64,000 bases of DNA from Novilysobacter selenitireducens (GTDB lineage: Bacteria > Pseudomonadota > Gammaproteobacteria > Xanthomonadales > Xanthomonadaceae), in NCBI RefSeq assembly GCF_020026895.1, contig NZ_JAINZW010000002.1, positions 558,001-622,000 of the forward strand, read 5' to 3'. Position 1 is the first letter of the stretch, and every line of letters begins with the position of its first letter. Positions 1 through 9,374 of this stretch are shown here, piece after piece. Position numbers and translations under genes: made by a program. The notes under the pieces are model-generated. The model worked only from the letters and a program-made list of their open reading frames with translations. It was not told the origin of the DNA and made no database searches.

Positions 1-393
1 GCCGACCAGCTGGCCGCCGTCCACCACCGGCACGCCCGAGATGTTGCGCGCGCGGGTGAGCTTGAGCACTTCGGCGATGGTGGTCTCGGGGCCGACCGTA
101 AACGGCTCCTTGATCACGCCAGCCTCGAACTTCTTGACCTGCGCGACATGCGCGGCCTGCTGCTCCAGGCTCATGTTCTTGTGGATGATGCTCAGGCCAC
201 CGAGCTGGGCGAGTGCGATGGCCAGACGCGCCTCGCTCACGGTGTCCATCGCGGCCGAAAGGATCGGCAGTCGGATGGTGAGGTCGCGGGTGACGCGGGT
301 TTCGAGCGATACGTCCTTGGGCAGGACGGTGGAATGCGCGGGGACGAGCGATACGTCGTCGTAGGTCAGCGCTTCAGCCTGGATGCGCAGCAT
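1..393 (-). CDS. guaB: IMP dehydrogenase, N-terminal part (cut by window edge)
   Basis: The first 131 codons of inosine-5'-monophosphate dehydrogenase, which oxidises IMP to XMP in the committed step of guanine nucleotide synthesis. The visible protein begins [20 protein letters not shown], the typical start of the family, and contains the N-terminal barrel segment [22 protein letters not shown]. It then enters the first CBS domain around [19 protein letters not shown], where the window ends. The catalytic loop cysteine lies beyond the edge. An in-frame ATG ten codons upstream (423) overlaps a TACAAT box, so 393 is the preferred start; neither start has a good Shine-Dalgarno site. Identity is certain, the exact start less so. 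Confidence 0.95.
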   Translation of the reverse strand, partial: MLRIQAEALTYDDVSLVPAHSTVLPKDVSLETRVTRDLTIRLPILSAAMDTVSEARLAIALAQLGGLSIIHKNMSLEQQAAHVAQVKKFEAGVIKEPFTVGPETTIAEVLKLTRARNISGVPVVDGGQLVG

Positions 394-421
394 GGGGCGG
401 CCCGGGGGGATGAAGCGCGCC

Positions 422-427
422 ATTGTA
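422..427 (-). promoter_or_regulatory. possible -10 box for guaB
   Basis: On the minus strand the hexamer TACAAT lies about 30 bases upstream of the preferred guaB start. A matching -35 box is not clear. If it is the promoter, it excludes the ATG at 423 as a start because that ATG is part of the box. Confidence 0.35.
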
Positions 428-510
428 CCGCGTTCCCGGCCAGCCATGCAGGCGCGGATTCGGCCGGGAATGGGTGGCGCAGCGGGCCGGGATGGCACTC
501 GCCGTCGTGC

Positions 511-1401
511 CTAGGCGTCCGCCGCTTCGGCCGCTTCCAGAGTGTTCTGCATGAGGGTCGCGACCGTCATCGGCCCCACCCCGCCCGGCACCGGTGTGAT
601 CCAGCTGGCCCGCTCGGCGGCCGCCGCGTAGCCCACGTCGCCCACCAGACGGCCGTCGTCCAGCCGGTTGATGCCCACGTCGATAACGACGGCACCTGGC
701 TTCACCCATTCACCCGGGATCAGCTGCGGCCGGCCAACCGCCACCACCAGGATTTCGGCGCCGCGCACGGCCGCCTCCAGCACGTCTGGCGGCGTGAACT
801 TGTGGCAGCAGGTGGTGGTGCAGCCCGCGATCAGCAGCTCCAGCGCCATCGGCCGGCCGACGTGGTTGGACACGCCGACGATGGTGGCGCTCTGCCCCCG
901 GACCGGACGGTCGGTGTAGCCCAGAAGCGTCGTGATCCCGCGCGGCGTGCACGGGCGCAGGCCGAACTGGCGCAGCGCCAGGTGGCCGACGTTCTCGGGA
1001 TGGAAGCCGTCCACGTCCTTGCGCGGGTCGATGCGGTGGATCAACGCGGTGGCGTCGCGGCGATCGGGCAGCGGCAGCTGCACCAGGATGCCGTGGACCT
1101 CAGGGTCCGCATTCAGGCGGTCGATCAGTGCGAGCAGCTCCTCGTCGCTGGTGTCGGCCGGCAGGTCGTGGTCGATCGCGCGGATGCCGACCTTCTGGGC
1201 GGCACGCCGCTTGTTGCGCACGTACACGGCCGAGGCCGGATCGTTGCCCACCAGCACCACCGCCAGGCCAGGCGCGGATTTGCCGGCGGCAAGGCGTGCA
1301 TCGACCTGCGCCTTGAGGTTGTCGAGCAGGTCCTCGGCGATACGCTTGCCGTCGAGGATGCGGGCCTTGCCCGACTGGGTGGACGTGCTGGTTTCGGTCA
1401 T
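511..1401 (-). CDS. folD: bifunctional methylenetetrahydrofolate dehydrogenase / cyclohydrolase
   Basis: A 296-residue FolD that interconverts 5,10-methylene-, 5,10-methenyl- and 10-formyl-tetrahydrofolate in the cytosol, supplying one-carbon units for purines and fMet-tRNA. The catalytic YVRNK stretch puts Tyr60 and Lys64 in the family's active-site spacing. The QLPLP and [11 protein letters not shown] segments follow, and the NADP-binding half ends with the hallmark [12 protein letters not shown] near residue 272. The ATG at 1401 is chosen because the protein then starts a few residues before the conserved [13 protein letters not shown]; the reading frame stays open further upstream but that part looks random. 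It is divergent from the DUF1244 gene, with only 75 bases between the starts. Confidence 0.97.
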   Translation of the reverse strand: MTETSTSTQSGKARILDGKRIAEDLLDNLKAQVDARLAAGKSAPGLAVVLVGNDPASAVYVRNKRRAAQKVGIRAIDHDLPADTSDEELLALIDRLNADPEVHGILVQLPLPDRRDATALIHRIDPRKDVDGFHPENVGHLALRQFGLRPCTPRGITTLLGYTDRPVRGQSATIVGVSNHVGRPMALELLIAGCTTTCCHKFTPPDVLEAAVRGAEILVVAVGRPQLIPGEWVKPGAVVIDVGINRLDDGRLVGDVGYAAAAERASWITPVPGGVGPMTVATLMQNTLEAAEAADA

Positions 1402-1476
1402 TCGGGGATACGGGTGCGCGTTGGAGCGGAGCCGCGCATTATCGCTGATAGACACCGCCCTTTCCGGAGACCGGAC

Positions 1477-1788
1477 ATGACCGACCACGACCACGAAACC
1501 ACTGCCATCGAAGCCGCTGTCTTCAGGCGCCTGCGCCAGCACTTGCTGGAGGCCCGTCCGGACGTGCAGAACATCGACCTGATGATCCTGGCCGGCTTCT
1601 GCCGCAACTGCCTGGCCGATTGGTACCGCGAGGCGGCCGAGGCCCGCGGCATCACCATGACGCGGGATGAAGCGCGGGAGGCTGTCTACGGCGAGCCTTT
1701 CGCACAGTGGAAGGCCACGCACCAGCGCGAGGCGACACCGGAGCAGCTGGCGGCATTCGAGGCGGCGAAGCGCTCGCACTCCGATTGA
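1477..1788 (+). CDS. DUF1244 family protein
   Basis: A 103-residue protein of the DUF1244 (SMc04008-like) family. The diagnostic segment [21 protein letters not shown] is present around residues 45-65 (shown here only as the family's FCRNCLxDW core), with two cysteines three residues apart. The C-terminal half is helical and charged, around [13 protein letters not shown]. The ATG at 1477 is preceded by a GGAGA Shine-Dalgarno site. No signal peptide or membrane segment is seen, so it should be cytosolic. The family's biochemical role is not established; small size and the cysteine pair are all that can be said. The hydrolase gene begins 11 bases after its stop and is probably co-transcribed. 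Confidence 0.9.
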   Translation: MTDHDHETTAIEAAVFRRLRQHLLEARPDVQNIDLMILAGFCRNCLADWYREAAEARGITMTRDEAREAVYGEPFAQWKATHQREATPEQLAAFEAAKRSHSD

Positions 1789-1799
1789 ATCGATCCGCC

Positions 1800-2600
1800 A
1801 TGGCACGCCTGACGTGGCCACGCACGCTGTTGTGGACTATGGCGCTGCTCGCCATGGGCTATGTAGCTGTGTGCGTACTGGTCGGGGTGCGCCAGCGCGA
1901 CCTGATGTATTTCCCCGGGCTCACCCGCACGTCGGCCACCGGTACCGACCTGACGCTGGTCGTCGACGACGTGCGGCTACGGGCCTGGGTGGTCAATCCG
2001 GGTCGCACGCATGGCCTGGTGTACTTCGGCGGCAATGCGGAGGCCGTGCAGCAGCACCGGGCGACGTTCTCGCACTGGTTCCCGGGCCACACCGTCTACC
2101 TTCCGGCCTACCGCGGGTACGGCGCCAGCGAAGGTACACCTTCGGAGGCCGCACTCAAGCAAGACGCGCTGGCGTTCTTCGACCACGCCGCGGACCGCCA
2201 CCAATCGGTCGACATCATCGGCCGCAGCCTGGGGAGCGGCGTCGCGGCGCACGTCGCTTCTCGGCGCCCGGTCGAGCGCCTGGCGCTGGTGACACCGTTC
2301 GACAGCATGGTGACGGTGGCCCGCCACCACTACCCGTGGCTGCCGGTGGACTGGTTGATCCAGGACCGGTTCGATTCCGCGCGCCCACTGGCCCGGTTCG
2401 AGGGCGAGGTGCAGGTCGTGCGCGCCGAACACGATGAGGTCGTGCCTGCCCACAGCACCCGTCGATTGATCGACGCCCTGCCCCGCGCATCCACGACCGT
2501 GGTGACGCTGGCCGGTGCCGGCCACAACACCGTGGATGCCGATCCCGCCTACGGCGCGGCGCTGCAGGCGCTCATGCGGCGCGACGCGAGGGCGCGCTAG
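1800..2600 (+). CDS. membrane-anchored alpha/beta hydrolase (Bem46/YfhR type)
   Basis: A 266-residue serine hydrolase of the alpha/beta fold. An N-terminal hydrophobic segment at about residues 10-29 looks like a signal anchor. The catalytic domain has the nucleophile elbow GRSLGSG with Ser143, an acid residue at Asp212 in AEHDEVVP and His242 in [10 protein letters not shown], giving a complete Ser-Asp-His triad. The oxyanion region YFGGNAE near residue 77 is typical of the Bem46/ABHD13 group. The substrate cannot be told from sequence. The ATG at 1800 was preferred because an upstream in-frame ATG lies inside the DUF1244 gene. Its last four bases overlap the end of the convergent DUF2272 gene. 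Confidence 0.88.
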   Translation: MARLTWPRTLLWTMALLAMGYVAVCVLVGVRQRDLMYFPGLTRTSATGTDLTLVVDDVRLRAWVVNPGRTHGLVYFGGNAEAVQQHRATFSHWFPGHTVYLPAYRGYGASEGTPSEAALKQDALAFFDHAADRHQSVDIIGRSLGSGVAAHVASRRPVERLALVTPFDSMVTVARHHYPWLPVDWLIQDRFDSARPLARFEGEVQVVRAEHDEVVPAHSTRRLIDALPRASTTVVTLAGAGHNTVDADPAYGAALQALMRRDARAR

Positions 2601-3586
2601 TCACCGGTCGCCGGCGTCGCGCACCGCGGCACGCCCGAGCCGACGACGCAGTGCACGCAGCAGGCCTGCTGCGGTGGCGCCTGCGGTGTCATCGACGGCA
2701 TGGCACGCATCGGCAGGCCCGGTTTCAGCTTGAGCAGGGACACCCACTGCTGGCGATTGAAGTTGCACGCCTGCGGGTTCACCGGGGAGCAGTTGGCAGT
2801 ATCGCCCTGTGGCAGGCCCCAGAACTGACCACCGCGGTTGAGCGGCAGGATGCGCATGGTCACGGACTGCAGCACGTTGCCTCCGACCAGATAGGCATGC
2901 CCATCGCTGACGGCGTCAACTACGACGTCGCAGTGCATGGCCAGTTCAGCGCCCGGGTTGCGGTTGAACCACGCCGCGAGGGCTGGATGGCTGTCCACGC
3001 CAGCCCCGTTGCCCCGGACGTAACAGAGCAGGTCGCCTTTCGCCGGCCGACCCGTGCGTGGGTCCTCCGCGGTATACGGACTCGAGTCGGGCCGCTGGTA
3101 GGCATCGCGGACGTAATCGACGTGCGCGGGCGATGCCCGGAAACCCGGGACGCCAGACTGCGTCATTACGTAGGACATGAACGCAGCCGACCAGGGCTTG
3201 TCCACGATGAAAGTCCTGCAGCCGGGTACTGGCCCGCCGCCCCGGCGCGCGTAGGCGCAAGTGGTGGCACCCGGCGCGAAGGCCATCGCGCCCATCAACC
3301 CACTGCCCTGCCAGTAGTCGACCACTCGCAGCCACGCGGGCGTAACGCGATCACTGAGGCGCGTGTCCTCGGCCTCGTAGACCGCGGTACTGACCAGGCG
3401 GCCTTCGGCATCGATGAAGGGCTGGTACCAGAGCGCGTGCTCGCGGCAGGCAACAGCGGCGATCCGGGACGGGAGGTCACGGGCCCCGCCGGGGTCGGTC
3501 GAGATGCAGCGGGCCTCTGCCCCCGTCGGCCACACGGCGATGATCGCCAGCGCTGCCGAAATGCCCCACAACGCTGCTCGTCGCAT
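2597..3586 (-). CDS. secreted DUF2272 domain protein
   Basis: A 329-residue protein with a signal peptide (about residues 1-25, ending near TGAEA). The body matches the DUF2272 pattern. DKPWSAAFMSYVMTQSGVPG is followed by a conserved His in SPAHVDYVRDA, then KGDLLCYVRG and MHCDVVVDA. This resembles an NlpC/P60 or CHAP-like papain fold, but the catalytic role has not been shown for the family. The C-terminal tail after about residue 295 is rich in Pro and Cys (QQACCVHC). It converges with the upstream hydrolase gene with a four-base overlap of stops, so the two transcripts are partly antisense to each other. Confidence 0.82.
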   Translation of the reverse strand: MRRAALWGISAALAIIAVWPTGAEARCISTDPGGARDLPSRIAAVACREHALWYQPFIDAEGRLVSTAVYEAEDTRLSDRVTPAWLRVVDYWQGSGLMGAMAFAPGATTCAYARRGGGPVPGCRTFIVDKPWSAAFMSYVMTQSGVPGFRASPAHVDYVRDAYQRPDSSPYTAEDPRTGRPAKGDLLCYVRGNGAGVDSHPALAAWFNRNPGAELAMHCDVVVDAVSDGHAYLVGGNVLQSVTMRILPLNRGGQFWGLPQGDTANCSPVNPQACNFNRQQWVSLLKLKPGLPMRAMPSMTPQAPPQQACCVHCVVGSGVPRCATPATGD

Positions 3587-3643
3587 CGCCTGATCCTCAC
3601 ATCGCCCGCCGGGAGTGGCCTGCAGGCCGATGGACGCGGGGCG

Positions 3644-4792
3644 TCAGGGGCCGGCGCAGAACCGCGCGTAGTCGATATAACCGGGGAACGGTGTACCGGG
3701 TGTGCACACCGGACACTGGGGATCCGCGCCCAGCCGGGTTTCGCGGAACCGCATGGCCAGGGCGTCGAAATGGAGCAGGCGCCCGCGGAGCGGCTCGCCC
3801 AGCCCCAGGATCAGCTTGATTGCCTCGGTCGCCTGCAGCAGGCCGATCACACCGGGCAGCACTCCGAGCACGCCTGCTTCGGCACAGTTGGGCGCGGCCT
3901 CCGGTGGCGGCGGCTCGGGGAAAAGACAGCGGTAGCAGGGCGCGTCGCCCCGATGGCGGCCGGCGTCGAACACGCTGACCTGGCCCTCGAACCGGTGGAC
4001 CGCGCCGTAGACCAGCGGCTTGCCCAGCTTCACGCAAGCATCGTTGAGCAGGTAGCGCGCAGGGAAGTTGTCGGCGCCGTCGATGACTACGTCGGCGTCG
4101 GCGATCAGCCGTTCGACGTTGTCGGAACCGATGCGCTCGCCGAAGGGCTCGATGCCGACCGTCGGGTTCAGGGCCGCCAGGGCGATGCGCGCCGATTCCA
4201 CCTTCGGCATGCCAACGCGCGCATCGCTGTGCAGGATCTGGCGCTGCAGGTTGCTGCGGTCCACGACGTCGTCATCGGCCAGCACGATCGTACCGATGCC
4301 GGCTGCGGCCAGGTAATAGGCGGCCGGCGACCCAAGCCCGCCCGCGCCGACCATCGCCACACGGGCCGCCCGCAACCGGCGCTGGCCCGCCTCGCCGACC
4401 TCGGGCAGGCGCAGGTGGCGCGAGTAGCGCTCGTAGAAGTCGCCCTCGCCTTCCGGGCGCTCGACCGGCAGCCCCTCCGCCATCCAGCGTTCGGTGCCGC
4501 CTTCGACCGTTGCCACGTCGGTGTAACCGGCCGATGCGAGCGCCTCGGCGGCCTTGAGCGAGCGACCCCCGACCTGGCAGATCAACATCACGGGGGTCGA
4601 TTGCCGCGGCACCGCAGCGGCCGGGTTCGCCTCGAGGTCGCCGCGGGCGACGCCGGCCGCGCCCGCGGCAAAACCGAGCATGCGCTCGTGGTGCTCGCGC
4701 ACGTCGATCAGCAGGACGCCTCGCGCCTGGCGCTGGCGGGCCTCGGTCGGGCTGATACGCTCGATGGCGCCTGGGGGCGTGGGAAAGTCCAT
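3644..4792 (-). CDS. moeB: molybdopterin-synthase adenylyltransferase with N-terminal rhodanese domain
   Basis: An E1-like enzyme that adenylates the C-terminal glycine of the sulfur carrier MoaD for molybdenum cofactor synthesis. Residues about 1-100 form a rhodanese domain with the active-site loop CQVGGRS. The ThiF/MoeB domain follows, with the ATP-binding GAGGLGSPAAYYLAAAGIG, the catalytic-cysteine segment NCAEAGVLGVLPG, and two zinc CxxC pairs (CYRC, CPVC). Most two-domain relatives carry the rhodanese at the C-terminus, so this order is notable. The ATG at 4792 is used. An in-frame GTG at 4819 overlaps the moeA stop (GTGA) and could instead be the start, adding nine residues. It is last in a der-mobA-moeA-moeB chain. 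A ThiF role in thiamine synthesis is less likely in this context. Confidence 0.9.
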   Translation of the reverse strand: MDFPTPPGAIERISPTEARQRQARGVLLIDVREHHERMLGFAAGAAGVARGDLEANPAAAVPRQSTPVMLICQVGGRSLKAAEALASAGYTDVATVEGGTERWMAEGLPVERPEGEGDFYERYSRHLRLPEVGEAGQRRLRAARVAMVGAGGLGSPAAYYLAAAGIGTIVLADDDVVDRSNLQRQILHSDARVGMPKVESARIALAALNPTVGIEPFGERIGSDNVERLIADADVVIDGADNFPARYLLNDACVKLGKPLVYGAVHRFEGQVSVFDAGRHRGDAPCYRCLFPEPPPPEAAPNCAEAGVLGVLPGVIGLLQATEAIKLILGLGEPLRGRLLHFDALAMRFRETRLGADPQCPVCTPGTPFPGYIDYARFCAGP

Positions 4793-4815
4793 GGCGTGAT
4801 TATCGCGCGCCGGAC

Positions 4816-6039
4816 TCACCGATACGGCAGCACCTCTACCACCGCGCCGACAGGCAACGCCTGTTCCGCCTCGGGGACGACGATCAGCGCATCCGAATCC
4901 GCCGCGACGCGCAGCCGGTGCGACCCGGTCGCACTGCTGGGCATGGCGCTTAGATGGCCGGCGTCATCGAACACGACCGTGGCGCGGATGAACTCCCGGC
5001 GCGGGTGGCGCTTGTCGATGGGCGCCACCAGTCGGGCTTTCCAGATGGGGCGCGGCTCGGTCCGGCCCTGCAGTCCGTCGACCAGCGCTCGGCCCAGCGT
5101 CAGCCAGGTCGCCAGCACGGAGACCGGGTTGCCCGGCAGGGCCAGGATACGGGCCTGGTCGATGCTGCCCAGCAGCGCCGGCATCCCCGGCTTCATGAGG
5201 ACCTTCCAGAAGTGGACGTCACCGAAGCGTTCGACGACCGCCGGGATGTGGTCCTTCTCGCCGGCGGACACGGCGCCACAGGTCAGCACAACATCGAAGG
5301 CGCATGCGGCATCGCGCAGCGCGATCTCGACCTGCCGCGCGTCGTCGGGGAGCCGCGGCCACGCCGTCGGTTCAAGGCCTTCGGCCCGCAACAGGCCCAT
5401 CAGCAATTCGCGGTTGCTGTCGTGGATCTGGCCGGGCGACAACGGCAGGCCCGGCTCGACCAGCTCGTCGCCACTGGTGAAGACGGCAACGGTGGGGCGG
5501 CGGCTCACGGCGAGCGATGAAATGCCCAGCGAGGCGGCGAGCGAGACGCGCGCCGGCGTCAGCACCTGCCCCGCCTGCAGCACACGGTCGCCTTCGCGGA
5601 CGTCCTCGCCGGCGCGTCGCACGTTGGCGCCGGCCATCTCGCCCGCTGGGACGTGGACGCAGTCGCCATCGACGTCCACGCGCTCCTTGATCACCACGCT
5701 GTCGGCGCCGGCGGGCAGCGGCGCGCCCGTGGTGATGCGCCAGCACTCGCCCGCCGCGAGGGAACCGGGTTCGGCGGTGCCGGCGAACTGCTCGCCGGAT
5801 AGCCGGAGGCGGGTCGGTCCGTCCGTGAGATCGGCATGCCGGTAGGCGAATCCGTCCATGGCGCTGTTGTCGAACGGCGGCAACGGCATGGGTGCGATGA
5901 CGTCCTGCGCCAGTACGCGGCCGTGCGTTCGCCCAAGCGCCAGGGACTCGCTGTCGAGCCGATTGCGCCCGGCAACCTCGGCGATGATGCCGAGCGCCTC
6001 GGCGTGGAGGATCGAGGTCGGGAACGGTGCCGCGGTCAT
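4816..6039 (-). CDS. moeA: molybdopterin molybdenumtransferase
   Basis: A 407-residue MoeA, which inserts molybdate into adenylylated molybdopterin. All three parts of the family are visible: the N-terminal MPLPPFDNSAMDGFAYR signature, the MoaB/Mog-like middle domain (TSGDELVEPG, LTCGAVSAGEKD, ALPGNPVSVLATW) and the C-terminal beta domain. The ATG at 6039 has a GGAGG Shine-Dalgarno site inside the end of mobA and overlaps the mobA stop by ATGA, a sign of coupled translation. Length is normal for the family. Confidence 0.96.
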   Translation of the reverse strand: MTAAPFPTSILHAEALGIIAEVAGRNRLDSESLALGRTHGRVLAQDVIAPMPLPPFDNSAMDGFAYRHADLTDGPTRLRLSGEQFAGTAEPGSLAAGECWRITTGAPLPAGADSVVIKERVDVDGDCVHVPAGEMAGANVRRAGEDVREGDRVLQAGQVLTPARVSLAASLGISSLAVSRRPTVAVFTSGDELVEPGLPLSPGQIHDSNRELLMGLLRAEGLEPTAWPRLPDDARQVEIALRDAACAFDVVLTCGAVSAGEKDHIPAVVERFGDVHFWKVLMKPGMPALLGSIDQARILALPGNPVSVLATWLTLGRALVDGLQGRTEPRPIWKARLVAPIDKRHPRREFIRATVVFDDAGHLSAMPSSATGSHRLRVAADSDALIVVPEAEQALPVGAVVEVLPYR

Positions 6040-6650
6040 CGGTGTCCTCCATCGGGCAACGCCACGCGGGCGGCGGCCAGGTCGTCGAGCGTGTTGAGGT
6101 TGCCCAGCCGTACGCCGTGCAGCCGGACCGTCCGTAGCCCCGCGGCAGCGACCAGTTGGTGCACGGCCAGCCGACCCGCCGCCAGTGCAGCCGCGGCGTG
6201 GACGGCCAGGACATCGGTCGCCCAGAGCGCCGCCAACGGCTGCAGTCCCTCGTCGTCCTGGACTACCGCGCCGGTGGCGATTCCCTCGGCCCGGACCGCT
6301 TCCAGCAGCCGGTCCACCAGATTCGCGGGAGGGTCCAGCGTGTCGACCGGCAAGGTCAGCAGCCAGGGGGTCCGGCAGGCGTTGGCGAGCGCGGCCAGAC
6401 CCGCGACCGGCCCAAGGCCGGGGGTGGCGTCGGCGACGACGCGCAGGCCCAGCGATGCGTAACGCGGATCCGAACTATTGCTGCTGACCAGCACGTCCGA
6501 GACGGAGGGAAACATTGCGATCAGACGGACCACCTGGGATTCGCCATCGCGCAGCAGCCACGCTTTGTCGACGACGCCCAGACGCGTGCCCTGCCCGCCC
6601 GCCAACAATCCAAGCGTGACCGGACGCGCGGGGGGCGCAGTCCAGCTCAC
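6036..6650 (-). CDS. mobA: molybdenum cofactor guanylyltransferase
   Basis: A 204-residue nucleotidyltransferase that joins GMP from GTP to the molybdenum cofactor, making the bis-MGD form used by DMSO-reductase family enzymes. The N-terminal GTP-binding signature [11 protein letters not shown] is followed by VVDKAWL, with the conserved Lys. The metal-binding DxP-like site is seen as PVDTLDPP. The start is a GTG at 6650 that overlaps the der stop (GTGA); no other start is available before the LAGG motif. So mobA is translated from inside the der stop codon, and its own stop overlaps the moeA start in the same way. Confidence 0.9.
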   Translation of the reverse strand: MSWTAPPARPVTLGLLAGGQGTRLGVVDKAWLLRDGESQVVRLIAMFPSVSDVLVSSNSSDPRYASLGLRVVADATPGLGPVAGLAALANACRTPWLLTLPVDTLDPPANLVDRLLEAVRAEGIATGAVVQDDEGLQPLAALWATDVLAVHAAAALAAGRLAVHQLVAAAGLRTVRLHGVRLGNLNTLDDLAAARVALPDGGHR

Positions 6651-8044
6651 CTGCGCTTGACGTGCCTGATCAGGCGACGCTTCTTCGCCACCTGCTTGTC
6701 GGTCAGCACGTTCTTCTTGCCTTCGTACGGGTTCGTGCCTTCCTTGAACAGGAAGCGCACCGGCGTGCCGACCAGCTTGAAGCGCTTGCGGAAGAAGTTT
6801 TCCAGGTAGCGCTTGTAGCTGTCGGTCAGCGTGCGCAAGCGGGTGCCGTGCACGGTGAACGTGGGCGGATTCGTACCGCTGGGGTGGGCGAAGCGCAGCT
6901 TGGCAACGTGCCCGCGCACGACCGGCGGCGGGTTGGTCTCGTAGGCAATCTCGACCGCCTTGGTGACCTCGGTGGTGCCGAACTCCCGGGTCGCCGATGT
7001 GTGCGCTCGGTGGATCGCGTTGAACAGTTCGCGCAGACCCGAGCCGTGCTTGGCACTGATGCGCACCGCTTCGGCCCATTCCACGAATGCCAGCTTTCGC
7101 GCCAGCAACGCTTCGGTCTGCTGCCGCTGGTAGTCGGTCTGCCCGTCCCACTTGTTGACCGCCACCACCAGGGCACGGCCGGCATCCAGTGCGTAGCCGA
7201 GGACGCTGGCGTCCTGGTCGGTCACGCCTTCGCCGGCATCAAGCATCACCACGGCGACCTGGCACTGCTCGATCGCCTGAAGCGTCTTGATGATGGAGAA
7301 CTTCTCCACCGCATCCTCCACGCGCGCCTTGCGACGCACGCCGGCCGTGTCGACCAGCCGGTACAGGCGGCCATCGCGCTCCATGTCGACCGACACCGAA
7401 TCGCGCGTGGTACCCGGTACGTCGGAGGCGATCATTCGCTCCTCGCCCAGCAGGCGGTTGACCAGGGTCGACTTGCCGACGTTCGGGCGGCCGATGAAGG
7501 CCACGCGGATGCGCGAGGGATCGGTGTCCAGCTGCGCCGTCGCACCCTCGTCGGGCAACTTCTCGATAATCTCGTCAATCAGGTCATCGATGCCCTGCCG
7601 ATGCGCCGAGGAGATCGACAGCATCTCGGCGAAGCCGTACCGGGCGAAATCGGCGCGCACGGCGTTCGACTCCAGGCCCTCGGTCTTGTTGATGACCAGC
7701 ATCGTGGGCCGCGACGCCTTGCGCAGCCAGCGCAGGATGTCGTCGTCCAGCGCGGAGGCGCCTTCGCGACCATCGACGATGAACAGCACGAGGTCCGCTT
7801 CTTCGGCCGCGGCCCGCGCCTGCCGGGCGGTGGCGCCGGCCAGGCCTTCGTCCTCCCCCGCAATGCCGCCCGTGTCGACGACCGCGAACGCCCGCTGGCC
7901 TTCCGGTCGGCAAACGCCGTAGTGGCGGTCACGGGTCACGCCCGGCTCGTCGTGGACGAGCGCGTCGCGGGTGCGCGTAAGCGCGTTGAACAACGTGGAC
8001 TTGCCAACGTTGGGGCGGCCGACGAGGGCGACGAGGGGCAGCAT
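6647..8044 (-). CDS. der: ribosome biogenesis GTPase Der (EngA)
   Basis: A 465-residue essential GTPase acting in 50S subunit maturation. It has the unique double-GTPase layout: the first P-loop GRPNVGKST at residues 9-17 with NKTEG as its G4, the second GRPNVGKST at 185-193 with NKWDG, then a C-terminal KH-like domain ending in a basic tail ([12 protein letters not shown]). The ATG at 8044 directly precedes [13 protein letters not shown] and gives the usual family length. Upstream lies bamB, as in many gammaproteobacteria; downstream is the unusual junction to mobA. Confidence 0.97.
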   Translation of the reverse strand: MLPLVALVGRPNVGKSTLFNALTRTRDALVHDEPGVTRDRHYGVCRPEGQRAFAVVDTGGIAGEDEGLAGATARQARAAAEEADLVLFIVDGREGASALDDDILRWLRKASRPTMLVINKTEGLESNAVRADFARYGFAEMLSISSAHRQGIDDLIDEIIEKLPDEGATAQLDTDPSRIRVAFIGRPNVGKSTLVNRLLGEERMIASDVPGTTRDSVSVDMERDGRLYRLVDTAGVRRKARVEDAVEKFSIIKTLQAIEQCQVAVVMLDAGEGVTDQDASVLGYALDAGRALVVAVNKWDGQTDYQRQQTEALLARKLAFVEWAEAVRISAKHGSGLRELFNAIHRAHTSATREFGTTEVTKAVEIAYETNPPPVVRGHVAKLRFAHPSGTNPPTFTVHGTRLRTLTDSYKRYLENFFRKRFKLVGTPVRFLFKEGTNPYEGKKNVLTDKQVAKKRRLIRHVKRR

Positions 8045-8152
8045 GGTTCGACCTTGAAGCGGGAACGGAGGCGTGGGAGGTTCTGGGTCGCCCAGGATCG
8101 TCCCGGTCACCCGCGTTCAGCGCTCGATGCCCGCGATGGGCACCCAAGCATC

Positions 8153-8177
8153 GGCGGCGCGGACATGCCGCGCCGCC
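8153..8177 (-). terminator. hairpin just after bamB
   Basis: A perfect 10-base-pair GC-rich stem (GGCGGCGCGG / CCGCGCCGCC) with a five-base loop begins seven bases downstream of the bamB stop. It has no U-run after it, so it may be a transcript-stabilising or partial termination structure between bamB and der, not a full intrinsic terminator. Confidence 0.4.
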
Positions 8178-8183
8178 GCAGTG

Positions 8184-9374
8184 TCATTGCCCGAGACGGT
8201 AGGCGCTCAGGCGGCCATCGGTGTCCTGGGCCAGCAGGATGCCGTCGGCCACAATGGGCGCGGCGCGCAGGGCGTTGCCCGAGACCCGCGTACGGGCGGC
8301 GAACTCGCCGTTCTGCAGGTTCAGCCAGTGCAGGTAGCCGTCAAAATCGCCGACCACGGCGTACCCACCCTGCACCGCCGGTGCCGTGAGGTTGCGCCGC
8401 GCCAGACCCGGCTGCTGCCAGAGGGCGCTGCCACCGGCCTTGTCCAGGGCATACACGGTGCCGTCGGGTGCGGACACGACAAGGCGGTCCGGCGCGAGTC
8501 CAATGCGGCCCGCGCCACCCTGCTGGCCCGCCCACATCGGACGACCGGTCGGCCCGTCGATCGCGATCGTCTGCTCCTGGAAGCTGGTGGCGTAGATCGC
8601 GGCACCGTCGAGTACCGGCGTGCCGTCGACATCGGCCATGCGGTCCAGCTCAGTGCGGCCTTCCTGTGCGCCGACCACCTGCTCCCAGAGCGGCGCACCG
8701 TCGGTGGCGCTGAGCGCGGCGATGGTGCCGTCGTCGTTGCCGACGAACACGTAACCCGGGCCAAGCAGGACTGCGTCGTTACCGCGCACCGACAACGAAG
8801 GCACGTCGTGGTTCCAGAACCAGCGGCGCTCGCCACTGGTGGCGTCGAACGCCGTCACCCGCCCGTCGTTGGAGCGGACGAACACCATGCCCATGCCGAT
8901 CGCGGGCGCGGCGATCACCTCATTGTTGACCTTGGCTTCCCAGCGCTGCGCACCGGTGGCGGCATCCAGCGCAATGACCTCACCGTCGAGGCCACCGACC
9001 ACCACCAGCCCGTCGCCAGCGCCCGGGCCGCCACTGATGCGGACATCGGAGGGGTAATGCCAGGCGGAGGCACCGGTCTGGAGGTCGAACGCACGCACGC
9101 CGCCCTCGATTGCCGCGGCATACACGCGCCCATCCACCACGACGGGCCCTTGGCGGGCACCTAGGCGACCTTCGCCCTTGCCGACGTTGGCCGACCAGGC
9201 TTCCGAGATCGTCGCCGACGGCGCGAACTCCGTCAGCGCGGCGGGTTCGCGCGCCTCGTCATCATCGCCATCGAACCAGCCACGCACGGTCGTACAACCT
9301 GAAACGACGGCGAGGCAGGCCACGGCGGCGGCCGTGCGCAGGAGAAAGCGGTGCGGATGCAGTGCGGACTTCAT
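8184..9374 (-). CDS. bamB: outer membrane assembly lipoprotein BamB
   Basis: A 396-residue lipoprotein of the beta-barrel assembly machine. The signal peptide ends in a lipobox LAVVSGC with the lipidated Cys27. The rest is an eight-bladed PQQ-like propeller, seen as repeated ALDAATGAQRWE, AFDATSGERRW, ALSATDGAPLWE and ALDKAGGSALWQ units. It scaffolds BamA at the inner face of the outer membrane. The start ATG shares one base with the stop of the upstream yfgM-like gene (TGATG), pointing to coupled translation. An earlier TTG one codon upstream is not needed. Confidence 0.95.
   Translation of the reverse strand: MKSALHPHRFLLRTAAAVACLAVVSGCTTVRGWFDGDDDEAREPAALTEFAPSATISEAWSANVGKGEGRLGARQGPVVVDGRVYAAAIEGGVRAFDLQTGASAWHYPSDVRISGGPGAGDGLVVVGGLDGEVIALDAATGAQRWEAKVNNEVIAAPAIGMGMVFVRSNDGRVTAFDATSGERRWFWNHDVPSLSVRGNDAVLLGPGYVFVGNDDGTIAALSATDGAPLWEQVVGAQEGRTELDRMADVDGTPVLDGAAIYATSFQEQTIAIDGPTGRPMWAGQQGGAGRIGLAPDRLVVSAPDGTVYALDKAGGSALWQQPGLARRNLTAPAVQGGYAVVGDFDGYLHWLNLQNGEFAARTRVSGNALRAAPIVADGILLAQDTDGRLSAYRLGQ

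Noticed and set aside
2651-5845. A plus-strand open frame of about 1060 codons across the DUF2272 and moeB genes
   Set aside because: It is antisense to well-supported genes, has no recognisable domain and is rich in Arg, His, Ala and Gln, as expected from the complement of GC-rich codons.
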